Part shown: in pieces, positions 1 through 8,026 of the stretch
Numbering within the stretch: position 1 is the stretch's first letter
Layout of the letters: the number at the start of each line of letters is the position of its first letter
DNA from: Clostridia bacterium
Lineage (GTDB): Bacteria; Bacillota; Clostridia; Oscillospirales; Acutalibacteraceae
Direction of reading: 5' to 3'
NCBI GenBank assembly: GCA_017942105.1
Contig: JAGAVE010000023.1
Coordinates: 1-47,179, forward strand
Length of the DNA: 47,179 nt
Notes under the pieces: model-generated
What the model was told of the DNA's origin: nothing
Databases searched by the model: none
What the model saw: only the letters and a program-made list of their open reading frames with translations
Program-made: the position numbers and the translations under genes

Positions 1-146
1 AAAGGTTTTCTGTTTTCTTCAGTTACCCGTGCTCTGTGATATGAATGAAGTGATGCGATATTGCCCGTCATATTGATTATGCCCAAAATAATCAGAATAA
101 CACCAACAACCAACGGCATTATAACACCTATCGCCGTATCAACCAT
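1..146 (-). CDS. small membrane protein, C-terminus off the window
   Basis: A minus-strand gene starts at the ATG at 144-146, with a GGAGGT ribosome binding site just upstream, and runs off the left edge of the window. About 48 residues are visible. Residues 8-26 are a hydrophobic segment (IMPLVVGVILIILGIINM), followed by GNIASLHSYHRARVTEENRKP. A single helix followed by an S-x-H-x-Y-H-R-x-R-V-T-E-E-x-R-K-P stretch recalls small DUF3784-like membrane proteins of Clostridia, but I recognise this only weakly. The function is unknown. Confidence 0.6.
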   Translation of the reverse strand, partial: MVDTAIGVIMPLVVGVILIILGIINMTGNIASLHSYHRARVTEENRKP

Positions 147-202
147 TATCAGCACCTCCGTAAGTTTATGATAATTGTATTGTACCACTAAAGGTGAGGA
201 AA

Positions 203-238
203 GTAAACAAAAAGCCCGTTGACCGAAGCCAACGAGCT
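203..238 (-). terminator. intrinsic terminator of rplM-rpsI
   Basis: Read on the minus strand, AGCTCGTTG and CAACGGGCT form a 9-bp stem with one G-T pair, followed by TTTTTGTTT. It lies about 30 bases after the rpsI stop, so it ends the ribosomal operon. Confidence 0.8.
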
Positions 239-269
239 GATTTGTAAGATAAAACCCATTCGGGACAGA

Positions 270-668
270 TTATCTCTTTGAGAACTGAGGTGCACGACGT
301 GCGCCCTTGAGACCGTACTTCTTTCTTTCCTTCATTCTCGGGTCACGAGTGAGGAAGCCTGCCTTCTTGAGAGCCGGACGAAGAGCCTCGTCATACTGAA
401 GGAGAGCTCTTGAAAGACCGTGACGGATAGCACCAGCCTGACCTGTTACGCCACCACCGTTTACACGGCATACGATGTCGAACTTTTCAGTTGTGCCTGT
501 CAACTCGAGAGGCTGACGAACGATGAGCTTAAGTGTTTCAAGGCCGAAGTAATCGTCGATATCTCTATCGTTGATTGTAACCTTGCCTGTACCTGCGTAT
601 ACACGAACGCGTGCAACTGACTTCTTTCTACGGCCTGTACCATAGAAATACGGAATTGAATCGTACAT
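270..668 (-). CDS. rpsI: 30S ribosomal protein S9 (uS9)
   Basis: This 132-residue protein is a full-length uS9, a component of the small ribosomal subunit head whose basic C-terminal tail reaches towards the P-site tRNA. Recognisable features are the N-terminal [13 protein letters not shown], the central [19 protein letters not shown], and the conserved end RRAPQFSKR. It follows rplM after an 18-base gap with a purine-rich ribosome binding site, the conserved rplM-rpsI pairing of bacteria. Expression should come from the rplM promoter, and a terminator follows at 203-238. Confidence 0.98.
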   Translation of the reverse strand: MYDSIPYFYGTGRRKKSVARVRVYAGTGKVTINDRDIDDYFGLETLKLIVRQPLELTGTTEKFDIVCRVNGGGVTGQAGAIRHGLSRALLQYDEALRPALKKAGFLTRDPRMKERKKYGLKGARRAPQFSKR

Positions 669-686
669 TATATTTGCCTCCCTTCA

Positions 687-1115
687 TTAAAATGCCCACT
701 CTTCAGGCTTCTGTGCTGCGTGCTTATGATCTGCACCTGCGTATACACGAAGTCTTGTGAGTGCTTCACGGCCGATTGTTGTGTCAGGAATCATACCCTT
801 GATTGCCTTTTCCATAGCGAAAGTCGGCTTTGTACGCATAAGAGTGCTGTACTTAACTTCCTTCATATGGCCAACATAACCTGTGTGGTGGAAATACTTC
901 TTCTGATCAAGCTTGTTACCTGTAAGAACAGCCTTCTCAGCGTTGATAACGATTACATGGTCGCCGCAATCTGCGTGCGGTGCGAATGTGGGCTTATGCT
1001 TACCGCGAAGGAGATCGGCTGCTACAGTTGCTACGCGACCGAGCGGCTTGCCTGCTGCGTCAAGCACATACCACTTACGAACGATGTCGTTCGCCTTAGG
1101 CATATAAGTTGACAT
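687..1115 (-). CDS. rplM: 50S ribosomal protein L13 (uL13)
   Basis: This is a full-length uL13 (142 residues), an early-assembling protein of the large ribosomal subunit. It shows the typical start STYMPKAND-x2-RKWYVLDAAGKPLGR, the GDHVIVINAEK segment, and the YAGADHKHAAQKPE end. The ATG at 1115 has a GGAGGT site at ideal spacing. A promoter at 1150-1178 gives a leader of only about 30 bases, so no L13-type autoregulatory leader RNA fits here. rpsI follows in the same operon. Confidence 0.98.
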   Translation of the reverse strand: MSTYMPKANDIVRKWYVLDAAGKPLGRVATVAADLLRGKHKPTFAPHADCGDHVIVINAEKAVLTGNKLDQKKYFHHTGYVGHMKEVKYSTLMRTKPTFAMEKAIKGMIPDTTIGREALTRLRVYAGADHKHAAQKPEEWAF

Positions 1116-1149
1116 AAACTTACCTCCAAATATTTTTTAATGCTCGGAT

Positions 1150-1178
1150 AGTTTACCACAAGCCCCAAAATAAGTCAA
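1150..1178 (-). promoter_or_regulatory. sigma-A promoter of rplM-rpsI
   Basis: On the minus strand there is a TTGACT -35 box (1173-1178), a 17-base spacer and a TAAACT -10 box (1150-1155), about 35 bases before the rplM start. Confidence 0.85.
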
Positions 1179-1325
1179 TACCTTTTTTGCAATTTTTTAA
1201 TTTAACTTTTACAAGCTCGTTTTTTCTCCGTTTTCCTCGTTTTTTCATATCAAATCCTCATTTTTAAAATATAAAAATTTTTATAATGTTTTTGTAAATT
1301 GTAACAAATTTCAGTTTTTTATCTC

Positions 1326-1361
1326 AGCTTATACCTTTTCGTGGGTATAAGCTTTCTTTTT
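1326..1361 (+). terminator. strong plus-strand terminator upstream of the phage cassette
   Basis: AGCTTATACC and GGTATAAGCT form a perfect 10-bp stem with an 8-base loop, followed by TTCTTTTTTTT. No plus-strand gene precedes it, so it either ends a lost gene or insulates or attenuates the phage cassette that starts 56 bases later. Confidence 0.8.
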
Positions 1362-1416
1362 TTGCGCTAAGGGTGAGAGGATTTTCTCAGAAACATCAGA
1401 AAGAAAGGAAATGCAA

Positions 1417-1896
1417 ATGGCACTTAAAGAAAAAGAAAAGCTCTTCTGCTCATATTTCTGCGAGACGAGAAACGCACGCAATGCAGCAGCAAAGGCAGGC
1501 TATGGGATTATGACGCACAGAAGCGCAGTCAAGCTTATGGCTCGTGAAGAAATCCGAAAGGAAATCGAGCGCATTGACCGTACAAGGCTCGTCAGCGCAG
1601 AGGAGGTCATTTCAGGCTACCGTCAGCTTGCTTTCGGCTCTGTTGCCGACGCGCTGAAGCTGATATATTACGACGAACAGCCTGATAAATATGAGCTTGA
1701 AACGCTTGACCTTTTCAATGTCAGCGAAATCAAGAAACCCAAGGGCGGTGGAATTGAAATTAAATTTTTCGACCGTCTCAAGGCTCTTGAGCATCTTGAA
1801 GCGCTCTGCACAGGTAAGGACGACGACTCAGCTCTCCCCTTCTATCTTGCTCTTGAAAAAAGCGCAGCAGCATTGAGGGTCAATGACGATGAATAA
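1417..1896 (+). CDS. terS: phage terminase small subunit
   Basis: This small terminase subunit (159 residues from ATG 1417) would recognise viral DNA and deliver it to the large subunit for packaging. The N-terminal part, EKEKLFCSYFCETRNARNAAAKAGY, is the helix-turn-helix region typical of the Terminase_2 family, followed by a helical region and SVADALKLIY. ATG 1411 is also possible, but the GGAA site at 1407-1410 is better spaced for ATG 1417. The stop overlaps terL by 14 bases, so the two are probably translationally coupled. It is the first gene of the head cassette. Confidence 0.85.
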   Translation: MALKEKEKLFCSYFCETRNARNAAAKAGYGIMTHRSAVKLMAREEIRKEIERIDRTRLVSAEEVISGYRQLAFGSVADALKLIYYDEQPDKYELETLDLFNVSEIKKPKGGGIEIKFFDRLKALEHLEALCTGKDDDSALPFYLALEKSAAALRVNDDE

Positions 1897-3190
1897 CAGC
1901 GCGCTCAAAAGCTTTTCTGAATTTTCGCCCAAGCAGCTTGATGTGCTTACATGGTGGTGCCGTAATTCCGACAAGCATCGCTACGACGCAATAATCTGCG
2001 ACGGTGCAGTCCGTTCAGGCAAAACCGTTTGTATGTCCCTTTCGTTTGTCGCTTGGTCTTTTTACGATTTCAACGAAACTTCATTTGCAATCTGCGGCAA
2101 AACAATAGCATCACTCAAACGCAACGTAATCACACCGTTGACACCAATTTTAACCTCCCTCGGCTTCGGTTTAAAAATGAAGGCTTCGCAGAATTATATT
2201 GAGATCACATACAAAGACAAGCTGAACAGATTTTATCTTTTCGGCGGAAAGGACGAGGGCTCGGCATCTCTGATTCAGGGTATGACACTCGGTGGAGTTC
2301 TCCTTGACGAGGTTGCTCTTATGCCCCGTTCTTTCGTTGAACAGGCTATCGCACGATGCTCGATTGACGGCTCGAAAATGTGGTTCAACTGCAATCCCGA
2401 GCATCCGATGCATTGGTTTTACCGTGAATGGATCAAAAAGACAAAGGAGAAAAACTGCCTTTATCTTCATTTTACTATGCGCGACAATCCTGCCCTGACT
2501 CCTGCAATAATCAGGCGATATGAAAGCCTTTATTCAGGCGCTTTCTACAAGAGATTTGTTGAAGGCAAATGGGTTGCGGCTCAGGGTACGGTTTACCCGA
2601 TGTTTTCAAGCGACATCCATGTCCGTAAACCGCCCGAAGCTCATCTTATCAGCCGTTATTATATTTCCTGTGACTACGGAACGGTCAATCCGTGTTCCTT
2701 CGGCCTGTGGGGTGAATATAACGGTAAGTGGTACAGAATCCGTGAATACTATTATAATTCGCGTTCTGAGGGTGAGCAGAGAACGGATGCAGAGCATTAT
2801 GAAGAGCTTGAAAAGCTTGCAGGTTCGGTTAACCCCGAAGCTGTTATCGTCGACCCATCAGCCGCAAGCTTTATTCAATGCATCCGTCGAAAAGGCAGAT
2901 TCACCGTAATACCGGCAAAAAACGATGTTGTTGACGGAATTCGTCAGGTGTCCGATGCACTCAAGCAGGAGTTGATTTATTTCTCACCCGAATGCGAGGA
3001 CACGCTGAGAGAATTTTCTCTTTATAAATGGGACGAAAAAGCTGTCCGAGATGCACCGCGCAAGGAAAATGACCATGCTATGGACGACCTGAGATATTTC
3101 GTCACTACGGCGCTAAACGCACCTGACAACGACTTTTTTGTTATGAGTGTATCAAGAAATGATACTTCCCCATATGAAAGGAGAGTTTAA
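1883..3190 (+). CDS. terL: phage terminase large subunit
   Basis: This 435-residue packaging motor has an ATPase and a nuclease half. The Walker A motif is GAVRSGKT (residues 41-48) and Walker B is VLLDE (139-143). The RNase H-like nuclease has acidic residues at CDYGT (D264), VIVDPSAASF (D324) and DHAMDDLRYF (about 398-406). All key residues seem present, so the enzyme may be active. The ATG at 1889 is an alternative start with better spacing to GAGGG at 1875-1879. The length is usual for Firmicute siphophage TerL (about 420-440). Confidence 0.92.
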   Translation: MTMNNSALKSFSEFSPKQLDVLTWWCRNSDKHRYDAIICDGAVRSGKTVCMSLSFVAWSFYDFNETSFAICGKTIASLKRNVITPLTPILTSLGFGLKMKASQNYIEITYKDKLNRFYLFGGKDEGSASLIQGMTLGGVLLDEVALMPRSFVEQAIARCSIDGSKMWFNCNPEHPMHWFYREWIKKTKEKNCLYLHFTMRDNPALTPAIIRRYESLYSGAFYKRFVEGKWVAAQGTVYPMFSSDIHVRKPPEAHLISRYYISCDYGTVNPCSFGLWGEYNGKWYRIREYYYNSRSEGEQRTDAEHYEELEKLAGSVNPEAVIVDPSAASFIQCIRRKGRFTVIPAKNDVVDGIRQVSDALKQELIYFSPECEDTLREFSLYKWDEKAVRDAPRKENDHAMDDLRYFVTTALNAPDNDFFVMSVSRNDTSPYERRV

Positions 3191-4333
3191 GTGGGAATTT
3201 TTAAAAAATTATCTTCTGCTAAAGCTGCAGTTTCCGTCCCGCAGACTTACAGACACAATCCTTTCGACCGTCTTGATAACTATGTGCCTCTTGCCACGAC
3301 GCAGAATTCACTTTTCAAAGAGTTGCGCGAGGCTGTTCCCGTTCTTGACGCCGCAATTTACAAAATCGTCCGTCTTACGGGCGGTTTTACCGTTGAATGT
3401 CAGAAAAAATCAACAACGGATGCACTCTGCAGCTTTCTTGAGAATGTCTGCGTCGGCGGAAATCAGCAAGGCATAGAGGCTTTTATTTCAACCTATCTTG
3501 AACAGCTTCTCACCTTCGGCACAGCCGTCGGTGAAATTGTTACGGACACTCATGGTAACTTCGCGGCGCTCTATAACGCCGACCTTGACGACATTGAGCT
3601 CAGGCGCGGCGATGACGGACTTTCAGCCGTCGTGTGCGTTAAGAATTTTTACGAAACCGTGCCGGTCGAATACCCTCATCTCGTCACACTTTCCGTTCTC
3701 AACCCGGAGGCGGGTCAGCTTTACGGCAATTCAATTATGAAGGGGCTGCCTTTTGTCAGTAATATTTTGATGAAGATTTATAACACAATCGGCATTAACT
3801 GGGAAAGAGTCGGCAATGTTCGTTTTGCCGTTACATATAAGCCCCAGAACGATGTTGTTGACAGAGCATATGCAAAAGACAGAGCTCAGCAGGTTGCGCG
3901 CGAATGGAGCGAAGCTATGCAATCCGGTAAGCAGATACGCGATTTCGTCGCCGTCGGTGATGTCAGCATTAAAGCAATCGGTGCAGACAATCAGATTTTG
4001 GACAGTGAAGTGCCCGTCCGTCAGATGCTTGAACAGATTATATCCAAGACAGGCATTCCTCCGTTTATGCTCGGTCTTAACTGGTCATCAACCGAAAGAA
4101 TGTCTTCTCAACAGGCGGATGTCCTGACGAGTGAGCTTGAGGCTTACCGTAGAATTCTGACACCCGTGATTGAGAAAATCTGCCGTTTCTGGCTTGTTTC
4201 AAACGGTATTTCCGAAAAAGCAGAAATAATCTGGAATGACATAACACTTCAGGATGAGGTTGAGCTTTCAAGAGCAGCTCTTTACAGAGCACAAAGCAAG
4301 AAGATCGAACAGGAGTTGAAAAACAATGAATAA
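3191..4333 (+). CDS. phage portal protein
   Basis: This 380-residue protein resembles phage portal proteins, which form the dodecameric ring at one capsid vertex through which DNA enters and leaves. Supporting segments are the N-terminal NPFDRLDNYVPL, the YLEQLLTFGTAVGEIV stretch, and ISKTGIPPFMLGLNWSSTERMSSQQAD, the usual C-terminal portal signature. It starts with GTG one base after terL, preceded by AAAGGAGA. In related phages a MuF-type minor capsid gene commonly follows the portal gene. Here it is absent and the protease follows directly. Confidence 0.85.
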   Translation: MGIFKKLSSAKAAVSVPQTYRHNPFDRLDNYVPLATTQNSLFKELREAVPVLDAAIYKIVRLTGGFTVECQKKSTTDALCSFLENVCVGGNQQGIEAFISTYLEQLLTFGTAVGEIVTDTHGNFAALYNADLDDIELRRGDDGLSAVVCVKNFYETVPVEYPHLVTLSVLNPEAGQLYGNSIMKGLPFVSNILMKIYNTIGINWERVGNVRFAVTYKPQNDVVDRAYAKDRAQQVAREWSEAMQSGKQIRDFVAVGDVSIKAIGADNQILDSEVPVRQMLEQIISKTGIPPFMLGLNWSSTERMSSQQADVLTSELEAYRRILTPVIEKICRFWLVSNGISEKAEIIWNDITLQDEVELSRAALYRAQSKKIEQELKNNE

Positions 4334-5287
4334 AGAATTAAATCAAGTATTTCTCCCTGCACGGTCACGGCTGATGAACTTAAGCTTATCAACAATCTGA
4401 CCGTCAAGGAGCTTTCGGCAGAGGATGTTTACACCTTCAATGTTATCCTTTGCGACAACGAGGTTGACCGCGACTGTGAGCGCTTCGACATTGCAGCGCT
4501 TGAAAAACTGGCCGAGCTTTTTGTGGGCGTGACAGGAATTTTTGACCACAATCCCGGCAGCGGAAACCAGACATCCCGTATTTTCTCAGCAAAATGCGAA
4601 AGATTCCCCGAAAAGAAAACTTCGCTCGGTGATGAATACACCTGCGTCAAGGCGAAGGCTTATATGCCCCGCACAAGCAAAAATGCTGACCTCATTGCAG
4701 AAATTGATGCAGGCATCAAAAAGGAGGTCAGCGTAAGCTGCTCTGCAAAAACCTTCACTTGTTCAATCTGCGGTGGTGATATCCGTTACGGCAACTGTAG
4801 TCACATCAAGGGTGAAAGCTACAACGGCAAGCTCTGCCATTGCATTATTTCAGATATCAATGACGCTTACGAATGGTCTTTCGTTGCAATTCCAGCACAG
4901 GTTAATGCAGGCGTTACGAAGGGGTTTGAAAGGGAATATAAGAAAACTCAAAATCTTATCAAATCCATCAAAAGCGGAGATTGTGTTCAAATCGACCGTC
5001 AGCAGGCAGATGAGCTTTGCAGTTATATTTCAAAGCTTGAAAAGCAGGCAGAGGACGGCAGGTGTTTCCGCAATTCACTCGTAGGTGAAATTACCAAATT
5101 CGCTCTTATCTGCCTTCCCTCGCTTGAGGCAGGAAGCCTTGAAAAAATGTGTTTGGGAGCAGAAACAAAAGAGCTCATCGAATTAAGGGATGCATTCAGA
5201 CTCAAAGCAGGCGAAACCATTCCGCTTTCACCTCAGCTTAAGGCAAAGAAAGATAAAATAATTAATAACAATGAATTCAAATTTTAA
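4326..5287 (+). pseudogene. phage prohead protease, frameshifted after codon 9
   Basis: The gene appears to start at ATG 4326 (overlapping the portal stop) with MNKELNQVF. The reading frame then leaves the conserved protein, which continues in another frame from about 4352 as SPCTVTADELKLINNLTVKELS. A single missing T near 4350-4352 explains this. The continuous part (to 5287) has FDHNP, with the likely catalytic His, and IKKEVSVSCS, with the likely Ser, as in S78/XkdF-type prohead proteases that trim scaffold from the capsid. It also carries a zinc-finger-like C-x2-C...C...H insert. The major capsid gene follows after 12 bases. A sequencing error or programmed slippage is possible; otherwise the protease is inactive. 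An internal GTG or ATG start would lose the N-terminal strand. Confidence 0.7.
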
Positions 5288-5299
5288 GGAGGACTTGAA

Positions 5300-6358
5300 A
5301 TGAGTTTTGACAATATAAGACTTGAAAAAGGTATGTACGGCACAGGCCGTTCTTTTACACAGACACTTGAATCTCTTGACCCGACAGAGAATTATAAGGG
5401 CACAGAGCTTGAGGGACTCGACGCTTATGAAAGACAGCTTAAGCGTTTTAACATCAGACCAACAGGTGCCGATAGCTCCGTTGTAGGCAAGTTTTTCCAG
5501 ACCAGCGATGCCGCAGTCCTTTTCCCCGAATATGTTTCCCGCGCAGTCCGTTACGGTATGGATGAGGCAAGCTTCCTTCCCGATATAGTTGCGGCAACAA
5601 CAAACATCGACTCAATGGATTATCGCGTTATGGATCTGAAGATGACCTCGGACAACGCAACTATGAATGTTGTTTCTGAGGGCGAGGTTCTTCAGAATTC
5701 GGACTTTACCGTCAGCGACAGAACAATCCGTCTTAAGAAGCGTGGCAGAATGATTACAACTTCTTACGATGTGCTTCGTTTTCAGCGCCTTGATATCGTT
5801 TCAATCGCACTAAAGAGAATCGGTGCTTACCTCGCACAGAGCCTTATGGCAGATGCTGTCGATGTTCTTCTCAACGGCGACTCGGAAAATGCAGGTAACG
5901 GTGCAATCTCCGTTGTTCCGATGTCAACACCCTGCACATATTCTGACCTTATCGATTTCTGGGCAAGCTTTGCTCCCTATGAACTTAACACGATTCTCGC
6001 TTCAAGCAATGTTACAACCAACCTCCTCAAAATGGATGAATTTAGGGATGCTTCTGCAGGTCTTAACTTCCACGGTACAGGCAAGCTTATTACTCCCTTC
6101 GGCGCAAACCTTATCAAAACAAGCTTTGTAACAGACCCCGATATGATGATCGGTCTTGACAAGAACTGTGCTCTTGAAATGGTTAAGGTCGGCGATATTG
6201 AAACTGATTACGGCAAGCTCGTTGACAGACAGCTTGAACAGATTGCAATTACATCTATCACGGGCTTTGCAAGAATTCTTCCCGACTGCGTAAAGACACT
6301 CACTTCACAGAGCTTCACCTCCGGCGGTGAAGACGGAGGAACGATTGAGGGTGACTAA
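5300..6358 (+). CDS. phage major capsid protein (HK97-fold type)
   Basis: This 352-residue protein sits where the major capsid gene is expected, right after the protease, and has the best ribosome binding site of the cassette (AAGGAGGA). Features are VRYGMDEASFLPDIVAA, SEGEVLQNSDFTVSDRTIRL (E-loop region) and a P-domain with long helices around RFQRLDIVSIALKRIGAYLA, matching HK97-fold capsid proteins of Clostridial siphophages. The N-terminal 60 residues may be a scaffolding or delta region removed by the protease. It is a full-length, uninterrupted frame. Confidence 0.85.
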   Translation: MSFDNIRLEKGMYGTGRSFTQTLESLDPTENYKGTELEGLDAYERQLKRFNIRPTGADSSVVGKFFQTSDAAVLFPEYVSRAVRYGMDEASFLPDIVAATTNIDSMDYRVMDLKMTSDNATMNVVSEGEVLQNSDFTVSDRTIRLKKRGRMITTSYDVLRFQRLDIVSIALKRIGAYLAQSLMADAVDVLLNGDSENAGNGAISVVPMSTPCTYSDLIDFWASFAPYELNTILASSNVTTNLLKMDEFRDASAGLNFHGTGKLITPFGANLIKTSFVTDPDMMIGLDKNCALEMVKVGDIETDYGKLVDRQLEQIAITSITGFARILPDCVKTLTSQSFTSGGEDGGTIEGD

Positions 6359-6361
6359 TCA

Positions 6362-6754
6362 ATGACAGCTTGGGAAATCAAGGAAGCTCTCTCTTTTCTT
6401 ACCGAATGGAACGAAGATGAAGATGATACGATTCTCGCTCTCTGCAAATCGTCCTTGAAAGAGGTTGAAGCTATGCTCAAAGCAGATGCCGACCGTTCCG
6501 ATGCAAGGATTTCTGCCGCTGCTGCCGCAAATGCTTACTGCAAGCTTGCTCTCAAAAGAAGCTTTTCAGCCGATAAAGAGGAAATAACAAGCTTCAAGGC
6601 GGGCGATGTGAGCATTACTCAAAACACTTCCAATAATGAAAAGCTTCTCGAAAGAGCAGAAAAGCTTTATGAGAACGCTTTGCAAAGCTTGATTCCTCTT
6701 TGCAAGGACGAGGGCTTTGCTTTTGAGAATGTGAAAATAAAGGTGATGCTATGA
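6362..6754 (+). CDS. phage head-tail connector (gp6-like adaptor)
   Basis: This 130-residue all-helical protein (WEIKEALSFLTEWNEDEDD...AAAAANAYCKLALKRS) matches the size and helical layout of gp6/gp15-like adaptors that bind the portal ring. It begins three bases after the capsid stop and overlaps the next gene by 4 bases (ATGA). Assignment rests on gene order and composition. Confidence 0.65.
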   Translation: MTAWEIKEALSFLTEWNEDEDDTILALCKSSLKEVEAMLKADADRSDARISAAAAANAYCKLALKRSFSADKEEITSFKAGDVSITQNTSNNEKLLERAEKLYENALQSLIPLCKDEGFAFENVKIKVML

Positions 6755-7086
6755 CTTTGACTTCTTTGTTTGAAAAATACGGTCAGGAAATAACCTTCAA
6801 GGGTGCAGACGGATGGAGTACGCCGATTTTCGGCGGCTTCATCCAGCCGTTGAGATATAAAAACAAGATGTACCTAAACGGCGTCAATACCGTTATCGGT
6901 TTTAACAGCCAGGGTCATTATCTTTATATCGGCCCTCCGGACCATGATGTCAGCCGCCTTAATGACGAGCAGTGGATCGAATCAAATTCTCAGAAATTTA
7001 CGGTTGATCGAAGCGAGAAGGTTTATTTTAAAAATGAGGTTGTCTATATCTGGGCAATAATAAGAGAAATTGTGGAGGTGGATTAA
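6751..7086 (+). CDS. phage head closure (stopper) protein
   Basis: This 111-residue, strand-rich protein (QEITFKGADGW, FIQPLRYKNKMYLNG, YIGPPDHDV) sits in the stopper/head-closure position between adaptor and tail terminator in siphophages. It overlaps both neighbours by a few bases (ATGA before, TAATG after), which suggests translational coupling. The family is inferred from position and length. Confidence 0.6.
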   Translation: MTLTSLFEKYGQEITFKGADGWSTPIFGGFIQPLRYKNKMYLNGVNTVIGFNSQGHYLYIGPPDHDVSRLNDEQWIESNSQKFTVDRSEKVYFKNEVVYIWAIIREIVEVD

Positions 7087-7919
7087 TGGACAGTATTGTT
7101 TCATTACCGCACAGAATCGTTGAATGGTTGTCTTCACAGGACGATATGAAGGATATCAAATTTTTCGTTGAATATCCTCCGGTTAACAAGGCAGTTCCCC
7201 TGCGCCGCATTATTGTCGCAGTAGGAATAGAGAATATAGACATCGTTGATAAATTCGTCGCAAACGATGACGGCGTGCTTGAAAAACAGGAGTATTGCCG
7301 TCTTGCAAAAATCAAGGCTAATCTGAGCATCTGTGTTCCCTTCTCAAAGGGTGGACACACCTGCCACGATATTTTTACCCGAATCGCAAACGCACTGACT
7401 TTTCGAACTAATCTGAACATTCTTGAATCAGGTTGCGTTGAGATTAAATCCGACCGTGACACAGATGCTCTGGTTATGACAGGCTGGTTTTTGATGGAAG
7501 CTGATTTCTGCCCTGCACAGAGTACGGATGAAAACTTCGCTTCTTTTCTCGACAAAGAGTTGCTGTGCGGAAGTCATATCCGAAACGATGACATTCATGT
7601 AACAAGTGAAGATAAAAACAAATGGAACAATGTTTTTACCACAGGGTTTTATTTTGGCAACGGAGACGCATCACAAACGATAAAAATCGGCTTCAAGCCT
7701 TCAATCGTCTTCGTTTTCGTTTCAGGATATCCTGCCCTGCGAGTTAATTTTGCAAGCTCAACGGCTAAGACTTATTTCGGAATCGGAGTCAGCGATTCAA
7801 CCACCGGCGTTATCCCTACCGAAGACGGATTTAAGGCAGAATCCGGAAAAACTACGGGCGGCGCAACAATGTCTCTTAACGATTTGGGTTCAATTTACAA
7901 TTATATCGCTTTCAGATAA
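7086..7919 (+). CDS. tail terminator-like protein fused to a fibre-type C-terminal domain
   Basis: Residues 1 to about 155 resemble the tail terminator/minor capsid component that caps the tail tube (HRIVEWLSSQ, YPPVNKAVPLRRIIVAVG, TFRTNLNILESGCVEIKSDRD). After about residue 160 the protein changes to HIRNDDIHVTSEDKNKWN, a linker typical of phage fibre and baseplate proteins. A strand-rich domain then follows (GFYFGNGDASQTIKIGFKPS). A tail terminator fused to a fibre domain is unusual. The cassette ends here with a terminator; no tail tube, tape measure, holin, endolysin or integrase follows. Confidence 0.65.
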   Translation: MDSIVSLPHRIVEWLSSQDDMKDIKFFVEYPPVNKAVPLRRIIVAVGIENIDIVDKFVANDDGVLEKQEYCRLAKIKANLSICVPFSKGGHTCHDIFTRIANALTFRTNLNILESGCVEIKSDRDTDALVMTGWFLMEADFCPAQSTDENFASFLDKELLCGSHIRNDDIHVTSEDKNKWNNVFTTGFYFGNGDASQTIKIGFKPSIVFVFVSGYPALRVNFASSTAKTYFGIGVSDSTTGVIPTEDGFKAESGKTTGGATMSLNDLGSIYNYIAFR

Positions 7920-7925
7920 ACAAGA

Positions 7926-7952
7926 AGAGTCCGGAAAATCCGGGCTCTTTTT
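7926..7952 (+). terminator. terminator of the phage head cassette
   Basis: AGAGTCCGG and CCGGGCTCT pair with one G-T wobble, followed by a TTTTT run, 6 bases after the last cassette gene. Confidence 0.85.
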
Positions 7953-7955
7953 CCG

Positions 7956-7984
7956 TTGACAGAATCGTAAAAATCCAATATAAT
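7956..7984 (+). promoter_or_regulatory. consensus sigma-A promoter of the LRR/dockerin gene
   Basis: A perfect TTGACA (7956-7961), 17-base spacer and perfect TATAAT (7979-7984), 42 bases before the gene. It begins 4 bases after the phage cassette terminator. Confidence 0.92.
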
Positions 7985-8026
7985 TAGTGTGGTTATTAAT
8001 ATATTACAACAAAAGGAGATGTAAGA

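Noticed and set aside
420-1112. Plus-strand open frames across rpsI and rplM
   Set aside because: They are antisense to highly conserved ribosomal protein genes and have no ribosome binding sites.
1116-1150. L13 autoregulatory leader RNA before rplM
   Set aside because: The promoter leaves a leader of only about 30 bases, too short for such an element.
1153-1248. 31-residue Lys/Arg-rich frame on the minus strand upstream of rplM
   Set aside because: It overlaps the rplM promoter and its basic composition follows from the A-rich DNA.
7028-7555. 175-residue minus-strand open frame in the phage cassette
   Set aside because: Antisense to two tightly packed phage genes, with no ribosome binding site or recognisable domain.
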